A DNA stretch of 6,524 bases. It comes from Bacteroidetes bacterium ADurb.Bin302 (GTDB lineage Bacteria; Bacteroidota; Bacteroidia; Bacteroidales; Paludibacteraceae). The DNA lies in the NCBI GenBank assembly GCA_002069025.1, contig MWBK01000057.1, positions 1-6,524 on the forward strand, written 5' to 3'. Both the position numbers and the translations under genes were made by a program. Numbering within the stretch: position 1 is the first letter of the stretch; every line of letters begins with the position of its first letter. Shown here in pieces: positions 1 through 6,041 of the stretch. The notes under the pieces are model-generated. The model made no database searches. It was not told the origin of the DNA and was given only the letters and a program-made list of their open reading frames with translations.

Positions 1-585
1 AGGAAAATTTGCAATAATCCGATACCACATATCAATATCTTCGCTGTATTTTAAACGTTCATCAAACATTCCGGTATGGTCAAAAATTGATTTTCTAATT
101 ACTACAGAAGACGAACAAAACAAATCTGAAATGCGTCCCATCTTTTCCGGCATCTCAAAATAATCTTCCACTATGCCTCTAAAACCTTTTGGTAAACCTG
201 TAGGCAATTCGCGAATCAATTTTCCTTCATATATTTCAGCAAAATTAATGCCCCATAATGCTGCTTGCGGAAAGTCTTCGATTAATTTACTTGCTTCCAA
301 TAAAAAATCCTTATCCCAATAATCATCTGCATCTAATAGAGCAATATATTCATATTTTGAATTTTTAATACCTACATTTCGTGCAGAACAAACTCCTCCA
401 TTCTCTTTTTGGATTAATCGCACACGCGAATCTTTAATCTGCTTTACAATCTCCGATCCATTATCTGTAGAGCCATCATCTACAATAATCAATTCAAAGT
501 CGGCAAAAGATTGACCTAGAATACTTTGAATGGTATTTGCAATGCTCTTAGCTTTGTTATATAGTGGAATGACAATTGAAAACAT
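1..585 (-). CDS. Family 2 glycosyltransferase (GT-A fold), C-terminus cut by window edge
   Basis: The first 195 residues are visible; the gene continues beyond base 1. It begins MFSIVIPLYNK, the standard first beta strand of GT2 enzymes. The nucleotide-binding V-D-D-G-S-T-D motif is at residues 35-41, N-G-G-V-C-S-A-R-N at about 62-70, the metal-binding D-A-D-D at 85-88, and an E-D pair (182-183, in SEDIDMW) sits where the catalytic base of this family lies. The enzyme should transfer a sugar from a nucleotide donor to a growing repeat unit on the cytoplasmic face of the inner membrane. Donor and acceptor cannot be read from the sequence. The start at 585 is set by the family N-terminus. It lies 68 bp after the preceding SGNH gene stop, the widest gap in the window, and that gap holds the MBOAT-start remnant described separately. 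Family assignment is firm; specificity is unknown. Confidence 0.95.
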   Translation of the reverse strand, partial: MFSIVIPLYNKAKSIANTIQSILGQSFADFELIIVDDGSTDNGSEIVKQIKDSRVRLIQKENGGVCSARNVGIKNSKYEYIALLDADDYWDKDFLLEASKLIEDFPQAALWGINFAEIYEGKLIRELPTGLPKGFRGIVEDYFEMPEKMGRISDLFCSSSVVIRKSIFDHTGMFDERLKYSEDIDMWYRIIANFP

Positions 586-596
586 ACTATTTTGTA

Positions 597-626
597 TTAA
601 GCAAATTCTAATGAATGAAATAACAT
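597..626 (-). pseudogene. Stump of a second MBOAT gene: nine codons then stop
   Basis: Read on the minus strand, this encodes M-L-F-H-S-L-E-F-A followed by TAA. The intact MBOAT protein starting at 3068 begins M-L-F-N-S-F-E-F-A, and this N-terminal pattern is characteristic of the AlgI/DltB-type family. The leader before the ATG is also identical between the two places for 16 bp. After the ninth codon the similarity stops; 11 bp later the GT2 gene starts. I read it as the 5' end of a lost or duplicated MBOAT gene left by recombination. It could instead be retained as a tiny leader ORF that couples translation into the GT2 gene. The similarity is seen directly; the history is inferred. Confidence 0.55.
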
Positions 627-642
627 AACTATTTGATTTTCA
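600..642. repeat. 43-bp imperfect direct repeat, copy 1 (SGNH-GT2 gap)
   Basis: This stretch matches 3042-3084 in the same orientation at 40 of 43 positions; 618-642 is an exact 25-bp match. The three mismatches (609, 612, 617) all fall in the codon portion of the MBOAT start, while the untranslated leader is identical. Copy 1 occupies most of the 68-bp gap between the SGNH and GT2 genes. The two copies are 2,442 bp apart and bracket the MBOAT and SGNH genes. Confidence 0.95.
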
Positions 643-653
643 AATAAAAATTA

Positions 654-1586
654 TCATTTTTTAGACAAGTTCTGATCTATATCTTCTATCAACAGACACG
701 TTCTTTCTTGAGTTCCTACAGCTGATAAATGATAAGGCGTATCAAAAAATAACGAATCTGGTAAAGCATATCGGCTAGGACATGCTCTAAAAGGACAACC
801 CGCTTCGCTTAACTGCTGTTGTAAGGTCTCTACAAATTGCTTGTTTTGATGGAAACTAGACGCTTGATAAGCTGGCGGAAATAAAATCATGGTTGCTTTT
901 TTCTGGCGAACATAATTATCGAAGTCTACTAATAATTTCATAGCTTCCTTATCCACCTCCGTATTCGACAAATCTCCATCCAACGGTACTTTGCCAGATA
1001 TACGCTGGTCATACATAGTAACATCTCCAAATTGATTTAAGGCTTCTTTTGAATAAGGTGTATTCTCTACATATTTCATATCTTTCGATATAAGTGCATC
1101 CATAAACGTTTGTGGAATAAATTTAAATAAATAAATCCATTGAAACAAAGAAAGAAATTTAAATCCTTCAGTATATGTAGATGAAAGAATGCGCAAAGTT
1201 GTAGATTCGCCATAAAAAAGATTATCCTTATATTGCTGATATTCTGGTATCACAATCACAACATCACCCTCTTTAATATATTCTTTAAATAGTTCTATTT
1301 GTAAGCGCAATCCTAAGCCCGCATGCGTTCCTGTGTTCACAATAGGTTTATTATAATGTAAAAATAACTTTTCTGAATCAATCCCAAAACCGCAACCGGA
1401 ACCTCCTATAATAAGCATTTTGGGTTCATTTAAATGCTTCAAACGATTAATAGAATAGACCATATTCATTTCATGTGATAATTTGGCATATTGATTTGGG
1501 AAAAGTAATAATGTAGGAAACACAAGCACAACAAAACCAAATAATATCAATAAATATATAGCTAGTTTTCGTAAAAATTTGGTCAT
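654..1586 (-). CDS. Membrane-anchored SGNH/DltD-AlgX-like protein, probable O-acyltransfer partner of the MBOAT
   Basis: The protein has 310 residues. Residues 8-30 form one uncleaved N-terminal membrane segment, so the rest should be periplasmic. The body has SGNH-hydrolase blocks: I-I-G-G-S-G-C-G-F-G-I-D around 59-70 with candidate nucleophile Ser63, an N-T-G-T-H-A-G block at 84-90, and F-D-T-P-Y-H-L near the C-terminus giving candidate Asp282 and His286. In alginate, D-alanine and peptidoglycan acylation systems, such proteins work with an MBOAT membrane protein to place an acyl group on an extracytoplasmic polymer. Here it starts 3 bp after the MBOAT stop, which supports the pairing and translational coupling. 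It is probably the final O-acyltransferase of the glycan, or a deacylase. The motif spacing D-x-x-x-H is one residue longer than the usual D-x-x-H. Role in acylation is inferred from motifs plus context. Confidence 0.8.
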   Translation of the reverse strand: MTKFLRKLAIYLLILFGFVVLVFPTLLLFPNQYAKLSHEMNMVYSINRLKHLNEPKMLIIGGSGCGFGIDSEKLFLHYNKPIVNTGTHAGLGLRLQIELFKEYIKEGDVVIVIPEYQQYKDNLFYGESTTLRILSSTYTEGFKFLSLFQWIYLFKFIPQTFMDALISKDMKYVENTPYSKEALNQFGDVTMYDQRISGKVPLDGDLSNTEVDKEAMKLLVDFDNYVRQKKATMILFPPAYQASSFHQNKQFVETLQQQLSEAGCPFRACPSRYALPDSLFFDTPYHLSAVGTQERTCLLIEDIDQNLSKK

Positions 1587-1589
1587 AAT

Positions 1590-3068
1590 TTAAAATTGAA
1601 AGTAAATAAATGAATTCGATTCGTTATGGTAACAAAAATAAAAATAGATAACAACTCCCAATACAAGATACAAAATACGTCGTAACATCGAATTATTAGC
1701 AAATAAGGTTGCCAATCCAAACTGTTGTGTTCGTTGTATCCATTCAAATGCAAACATCATAAAAACAGAAAGCACTAAAGGAATGTAATAGACTCTATTT
1801 TTCAACCAAGGAACACTTATTATATCTAAACTCATTATACTTGCTAAATAATCAAACGCCTCTGTAATGGTGTCGGCTCTAAAAAACACCCAGCCAATGA
1901 CTACTAAACCAAATGTCAACACCATTTGACCAAACTCTTTCACACTAGGCAACACACGACCTTCAGCAACCGTGTTCGTATTCTTACGATTCTTATCCAA
2001 TACAATTAAAGGTAAAAAAAGTAACGCATGAAACGCACCCCAAACCACAAATGTCCAGTTAGCACCATGCCAAAAGCCACTCACCAAAAAGATAATGAAC
2101 GTGTTACGAATCACTTTGGCTTTTGATACGCGGCTGCCACCCAGCGGAATGTACAAATAATCGCGAAACCAAGTGGTCAACGAAATATGCCAACGACGCC
2201 AAAACTCAGCAATATCCCTACTGAAATAAGGAAAGTTGAAGTTGCGCATCAAGTTAAAACCAAACAAACGCGATGTGCCAATAGCAATATCCGAATAACC
2301 TGAAAAGTCACCATAAATCTGTAAAGCAAACAACACCGCTGCTAATAACAGCGTGCTACCCGACTGGTCTTGATACGTATCAAATACTTGGTTCACATAC
2401 ACTGCACAATTGTCGGCAATCACAATTTTCTTAAAGAAGCCCCACAACATTTGACGCATACCATCAACAGCTTGTGTGTAATCGAAGGTGCGGGCTTTAT
2501 AGAACTGAGGCAATAAATTAGTAGCACGTTCAATAGGTCCTGCTACCAATTGTGGAAAAAAGCTCACGTAAGCAAAAAAGGCAACGATATCTTTGGTGGG
2601 TTGCAGTTGCTTGCGGTATACATCAATACTATAACTCAACGCTTGGAACGTATAGAAACTAATACCTACTAGCAGTACAATATGCAGCGTGGTGGCTTGC
2701 AGATGAATACCTGCTGAAGCAAACGCTTCGACAAAGCTAGCTACAAAAAAGTTGAAATACTTGAAAACGCCTAATATCCCTAAGTTCAAAATGATGTTTG
2801 TGCCTGAAACTAGTTTAGCCCAATTGCGCATAGCGGGATTGAGCTCGCTACGCGTGCGGTAGCGTTCTATGAGCACACCACTCAACCAGCTACAAAAGGT
2901 GGTAAACGCTATTAACAGCAAAAAACGCCAGTCCCACCAGCCATAAAACAAGTAAGAAACAACTACTACAAAAAAGTTTTGCCACTTCAAGTTACGGTTA
3001 AATACAAACCAGTATAATAAAAATACTAGTGGCAAAAATAGAGCAAATTCGAACGAATTAAATAACAT
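1590..3068 (-). CDS. MBOAT-family membrane O-acyltransferase (AlgI/DltB type)
   Basis: The protein has 492 residues, usual for AlgI-like proteins, with ten or more hydrophobic segments. Family marks are the start M-L-F-N-S-F-E-F, the G-P-I-E-R segment at 177-181, the D-F-S-G-Y-S-D-I-A-I-G block at 254-264, F-W-R-R-W-H-I-S-L at 289-297 followed by Y-I-P-L-G-G-S at 306-312, and the second histidine block G-F-W-H-G-A-N-W at 331-338. His294 and His334 are the two conserved histidines; His334 is the expected catalytic one. It ends F-I-Y-F-Q-F, also typical. Such proteins carry an acyl group, often acetyl, across the inner membrane for O-acylation of a polysaccharide. The next gene encodes the expected SGNH partner. 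The leader and first codons are repeated at 600-642. Base composition drops in the last 270 bp of the gene (about 30% G+C against about 42% in the middle). The acyl donor and target sugar are unknown. Confidence 0.95.
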   Translation of the reverse strand: MLFNSFEFALFLPLVFLLYWFVFNRNLKWQNFFVVVVSYLFYGWWDWRFLLLIAFTTFCSWLSGVLIERYRTRSELNPAMRNWAKLVSGTNIILNLGILGVFKYFNFFVASFVEAFASAGIHLQATTLHIVLLVGISFYTFQALSYSIDVYRKQLQPTKDIVAFFAYVSFFPQLVAGPIERATNLLPQFYKARTFDYTQAVDGMRQMLWGFFKKIVIADNCAVYVNQVFDTYQDQSGSTLLLAAVLFALQIYGDFSGYSDIAIGTSRLFGFNLMRNFNFPYFSRDIAEFWRRWHISLTTWFRDYLYIPLGGSRVSKAKVIRNTFIIFLVSGFWHGANWTFVVWGAFHALLFLPLIVLDKNRKNTNTVAEGRVLPSVKEFGQMVLTFGLVVIGWVFFRADTITEAFDYLASIMSLDIISVPWLKNRVYYIPLVLSVFMMFAFEWIQRTQQFGLATLFANNSMLRRILYLVLGVVIYFYFCYHNESNSFIYFQF

Positions 3069-3084
3069 AACTATTTGATTTTCA
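3042..3084. repeat. 43-bp imperfect direct repeat, copy 2 (MBOAT leader and first codons)
   Basis: This is the source-like copy of the repeat. On the minus strand, 3069-3084 is the whole spacer between the preceding glycosyltransferase stop and the MBOAT start; 3042-3068 is MBOAT codons 1-9. It matches 600-642 at 40 of 43 positions, with 3060-3084 exact. The exact part ends precisely at the stop codon of the preceding gene (TAA at 3085-3087). Confidence 0.95.
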
Positions 3085-3918
3085 TTATGAATTAATTGAC
3101 ACGGTTTCTATTGGGATATTACCAATCATAGCTGCCGCTGTTGAAAAAGAGCTATAATAAGAACCAAGTATCCCTTTTGTTCTTGCTAATGCATACAACT
3201 CGACCATTCCCTGTTTTATTCCCTCCTGACTACTGTTATTTAAAACTCCTGTGGGTAATAACACGTGCTTACCAAATTTGTGTTTAAAATATTCTTTCAC
3301 ATCTGCAGCATCAGAAGCTACATAAAAAGTAGTCTGAGCATTATTGTCTAATTCACGTTGCATCCTACTTTCAAATAACTCCAATGGGCTATGTTCGATA
3401 GATATTTGATTATCCGTTCGGCGGATATGAACTCCGATCGTATATTCTGTAAAATGTACCGTCTCCAATTCTACTTTATGTTTTAATGCGTCCTGCAAAA
3501 CAAATAGTTGACGTTGAAAATCATACATATTGTCTAAATCAAACGCAGAGAAACTTGATATAAAATGAAATAAATAATCCCGTTTATAGCCTTTTTTAAC
3601 AGCATCTACCCATTTGAATAACTCCTCATACTCATTGGCATTTAGGACTCTTAAAATATGCATTTTTTCAAGACAGCGTAATACAAAACGACCGAGTATT
3701 GATTTGCGGCGTATCTTGTCAAACACATTAACCCAGTTGAAATAAGTATCTTTAACGGTATCCAATGGTTGAAAAACATCAGTAAAAGCAACGTCCACAT
3801 CCGGATATCTCCACCAATAAATTTTAAATGACTTGTTGTGTTCTTTACAAAATCGATACGCAGAATCTATCGCACGCATACGATTTCCCATACCACCAGC
3901 TGGATAAAAAATATACAT
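3085..3918 (-). CDS. Fucosyltransferase-superfamily-like glycosyltransferase (GT-B type)
   Basis: The protein has 277 residues and no membrane segment. Two marks place it: an N-terminal G-G-M-G-N-R-M at 8-14, resembling the glycine-rich start of GT11 enzymes (GGxGNQ), and V-H-I-R-R-T-D at 163-169, matching the H-x-R-R-x-D donor-binding motif shared by alpha-1,2-, alpha-1,6- and protein O-fucosyltransferases. A predicted C-terminal Rossmann-like portion follows (F-Y-V-A-S-D at 198-203; G-S-Y-Y-S-S-F-S at 252-259). By family it would transfer a deoxyhexose such as fucose from its GDP form, but it is divergent and the donor could differ. The start is fixed because the glycine motif begins at residue 8. 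It starts 3 bp after the aminotransferase stop. Composition is clearly more AT-rich than the genes on either side. Glycosyltransferase is likely; fucose specificity is only a suggestion. Confidence 0.75.
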   Translation of the reverse strand: MYIFYPAGGMGNRMRAIDSAYRFCKEHNKSFKIYWWRYPDVDVAFTDVFQPLDTVKDTYFNWVNVFDKIRRKSILGRFVLRCLEKMHILRVLNANEYEELFKWVDAVKKGYKRDYLFHFISSFSAFDLDNMYDFQRQLFVLQDALKHKVELETVHFTEYTIGVHIRRTDNQISIEHSPLELFESRMQRELDNNAQTTFYVASDAADVKEYFKHKFGKHVLLPTGVLNNSSQEGIKQGMVELYALARTKGILGSYYSSFSTAAAMIGNIPIETVSINS

Positions 3919-3921
3919 CTG

Positions 3922-5019
3922 TTATTTTGAATAAAATTTAACTATATAGTGACAAATATGTATAATATCGTCGTCGGTTAATTGAGTAGCCGATGGCAAC
4001 CAAACGCCTTTTTCACCTACTAAATTGGCAACAGGATAGACACCATCCAATTGATAAGCCACTTGTTTATTAATAGGTGGATACATGAGACGAGTACCAA
4101 TGCCATGTTCCTTCAAATAGCGCATGAGATTATCTCTGTCATCGGCAAAAACGTCAATAAACCAAGGCGTTGTACACGTTAAATCTTGGTCAAAAAACGA
4201 AATTTCTTTGACCGATGCAAGTTGTGATTGATATAACTTAAGAATTTCCTGTTTACGAGTAACACGTGCTGGAAGTTTTTTCATCTGTTCGTTACCAATA
4301 ACAGCTTGCATTTCGGTAAACTTAAAGTTAAATCCAATGCTATCATGAATATCGTTACCACCACCGCTACGACCAAAATCCTTCAAACGACGCATACGAT
4401 AAGCCACCTCATCATCATTGGTAATAACTGCTCCACCCTGACCTGTAGAAATAATTTTAGGGGCAGAGAAAGAGAAACTGCCTACCAAGCCAACGGTTCC
4501 TTGGTGTTTGCCATTAGGATAAAAAGAACCAAGCGATTGTGCCGAATCCTCTAATAGAAGTAAACCTTTTTCGTCACATAACTTTTGAAAGGCCTCAATG
4601 CCCACTTTGGGATAACGACCATTAGCCAACACCAACATAATGGCTTTGGTTTTAGGTGTAATAGCTTTACGTGCACATTCAATATCCATACACAATGTAT
4701 CGCGTTCCACATCGACAAATACAGGAACGGCGCCAAACATTTTAACAGAATTAGGCGTGGCAATCATGGTAAAATTAGGCACTAATACTTCGTCACCCGC
4801 TTTGATACCTACAGCCATCGCCATCAACGTTAAACTAATGGTGCCATTATTCACTACAATACAATGTTTTGCTCCAGTGTACTCAGCAATACGTTTTTCA
4901 AATTCAGCCGTATGCTTAAATTCGGTTAACCAACCACCTTCATCCATGTAACGAGCCATTGCTTCTTTTTCTTCGTTACCAAACCAAGGTTCCATTTGCG
5001 GTATTATCTTATTTTCCAT
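3922..5019 (-). CDS. DegT/DnrJ/EryC1/StrS-family PLP-dependent sugar aminotransferase
   Basis: The protein has 365 residues, full length for the family. The PLP-binding lysine is Lys188 in S-F-S-A-P-K-I-I-S-T-G-Q-G-G (183-196). Asp158 in L-E-D-S-A-Q-S-L-G (156-164) should pair with the pyridine nitrogen. N-N-G-T at 57-60 contacts the cofactor phosphate in homologues, and the C-terminal M-Y-P-P-I and W-L-P-S (340-343) segments are typical. It would convert a keto-deoxy sugar nucleotide to an amino sugar using glutamate, giving for example a 4-amino-4,6-dideoxyhexose of the perosamine or viosamine kind. The usual H-x-Y-G segment reads A-N-G-R-Y-P (132-137), marking a sub-branch, and GEGG is GQGG. 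It starts 23 bp after the KASIII stop in a purely A/T leader. The exact sugar and position of amination cannot be read. No dehydratase or epimerase for the substrate is in the window. Confidence 0.93.
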   Translation of the reverse strand: MENKIIPQMEPWFGNEEKEAMARYMDEGGWLTEFKHTAEFEKRIAEYTGAKHCIVVNNGTISLTLMAMAVGIKAGDEVLVPNFTMIATPNSVKMFGAVPVFVDVERDTLCMDIECARKAITPKTKAIMLVLANGRYPKVGIEAFQKLCDEKGLLLLEDSAQSLGSFYPNGKHQGTVGLVGSFSFSAPKIISTGQGGAVITNDDEVAYRMRRLKDFGRSGGGNDIHDSIGFNFKFTEMQAVIGNEQMKKLPARVTRKQEILKLYQSQLASVKEISFFDQDLTCTTPWFIDVFADDRDNLMRYLKEHGIGTRLMYPPINKQVAYQLDGVYPVANLVGEKGVWLPSATQLTDDDIIHICHYIVKFYSK

Positions 5020-5042
5020 CTTTAAATTATAAATTTATATTG

Positions 5043-6035
5043 TTATATTCCCCATTGAATAATTGCTGCACCATAAGTCCATCCACTTCCTACAGCTGCA
5101 AAAAGAATTATATCTCCTTTTTTTAATTTGCCTGAACGATTTACCTCATCAAGAAGAATTGGAATCGTACCACCAGAAGTATTTGCATACCGTTCCATAT
5201 TATGCATTACCTTTTCAAAAGGTAATCCAATCAATTCAGCCGTTTTTTGTAAAATACGAATACTCGGTTGGTGAGGAATCATTAAATCAATATCTTTAAT
5301 AGTTAATCCAGTATCTTCTAAAACTTGGTTAATTGCAATAGGAAGTACTTTTGTAGCAGAAGAAAACACAGTTTTGCCGTCCATTTGAAAATATTGTTGG
5401 TCCAAATTTGTTCCTGTCAATGGAATTTCCGATCCTCCACCAGGTATTGTAAACCCTAACATTTCTTCCGTTGTATCCGTATAAAGGCGATATGCCAAAA
5501 AACCTTCCATTACATCAGTAAAAGTAAGTACAGCAGCACCAGCTCCATCCCCAAAGAATACAGCATCACGACGAGACCAATCCGTAATTTTAGAAAAAGT
5601 ATCAGCCCCTATAACTAAAACATTATTGTACACGCCAGATGCTATATATTGCGAAGCTACAGACATCCCAAATAAAAAACCGCTACATACCGCAGTAATA
5701 TCAAATGCAGCGGCATTATTGGCCTGTAATTTATGCTGGACAAAAGTTGCTGTAGAAGGGGCTTTCCTATCTGGTGTAGATGTCGCAACAATAATTAAAT
5801 CAATATCTTTAATGTCCAGCCCGGCATTTTCAATAGCACGTTTTCCAGCGATTGTAGCTAAATCACTTGTTGCTTGATTAGAAGATGCAATATGCCGTTC
5901 TTTGATTCCGACATTTTCATACACCCATTGTGCATTTGTTGGCAAAATGGTTTCTAGATATTCATTAGTAAAAATAGTTTCTGGAGCATAAGATCCAGTA
6001 CCAATAATTTTAACATTTCTTACCAGTTGTTTCAT
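5043..6035 (-). CDS. KASIII/FabH-like 3-oxoacyl-ACP synthase, accessory type
   Basis: The protein has 330 residues, with the full thiolase fold expected for FabH. The triad is visible: Cys117 in D-I-T-A-V-C-S-G-F, His255 in I-P-H-Q-P-S-I-R-I, and Asn285 in Y-A-N-T-S-G-G-T. Other marks are T-S-T-P-D-R at 85-90, G-D-G-A-G-A at 162-167 and G-S-G-W-T-Y-G-A at 316-323. The family condenses a short acyl-CoA with malonyl-ACP to give a 3-oxoacyl-ACP. Two motifs differ from housekeeping FabH: HQAN is HQPS, and NTSAAS is NTSGGT. There is no plsX or other fatty-acid gene beside it. It sits 6 bp after an SDR gene, so the pair could make a short 3-hydroxyacyl thioester for decorating the amino sugar made by the next gene. 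That role is inferred; a pure fatty-acid role is less likely here. Confidence 0.9.
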   Translation of the reverse strand: MKQLVRNVKIIGTGSYAPETIFTNEYLETILPTNAQWVYENVGIKERHIASSNQATSDLATIAGKRAIENAGLDIKDIDLIIVATSTPDRKAPSTATFVQHKLQANNAAAFDITAVCSGFLFGMSVASQYIASGVYNNVLVIGADTFSKITDWSRRDAVFFGDGAGAAVLTFTDVMEGFLAYRLYTDTTEEMLGFTIPGGGSEIPLTGTNLDQQYFQMDGKTVFSSATKVLPIAINQVLEDTGLTIKDIDLMIPHQPSIRILQKTAELIGLPFEKVMHNMERYANTSGGTIPILLDEVNRSGKLKKGDIILFAAVGSGWTYGAAIIQWGI

Positions 6036-6041
6036 ATTAAT

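Noticed and set aside
630..646. Small inverted repeat (TATTTG / CAAATA around a 5-base loop) that could be a terminator hairpin after the SGNH gene
   Set aside because: The stem is only six A/T-rich pairs, has no following T run in the direction of transcription, and half of it belongs to the direct repeat copied from the MBOAT leader.
586..653. A separate promoter for the GT2 gene in the 68-bp gap
   Set aside because: I could not find a convincing Bacteroidota-type TAnnTTTG element with an upstream TTG box at proper spacing; the gap is explained by the MBOAT-start remnant.
1590..3068. Assigning the MBOAT as DltB of a teichoic acid D-alanylation system
   Set aside because: No dltA, dltC or Gram-positive context is present; the neighbours are polysaccharide synthesis genes and the sequence is equally AlgI-like.
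600..3084. Invertible promoter or phase-variable inversion at the repeated sequence
   Set aside because: The copies are in the same orientation, so recombination would delete and not invert; no recombinase gene is in the window.
4306..4951. Plus-strand open frames (4306-4554, 4585-4785, 4640-4951) and a minus-strand out-of-frame one (4551-4763)
   Set aside because: They lie entirely inside the well-supported aminotransferase gene, and their translations show no recognisable family features.
5063..5877. Plus-strand open frames 5063-5299 and 5626-5877
   Set aside because: Both are antisense to the KASIII gene, whose catalytic motifs run through these regions; the translations look like frame shadows.
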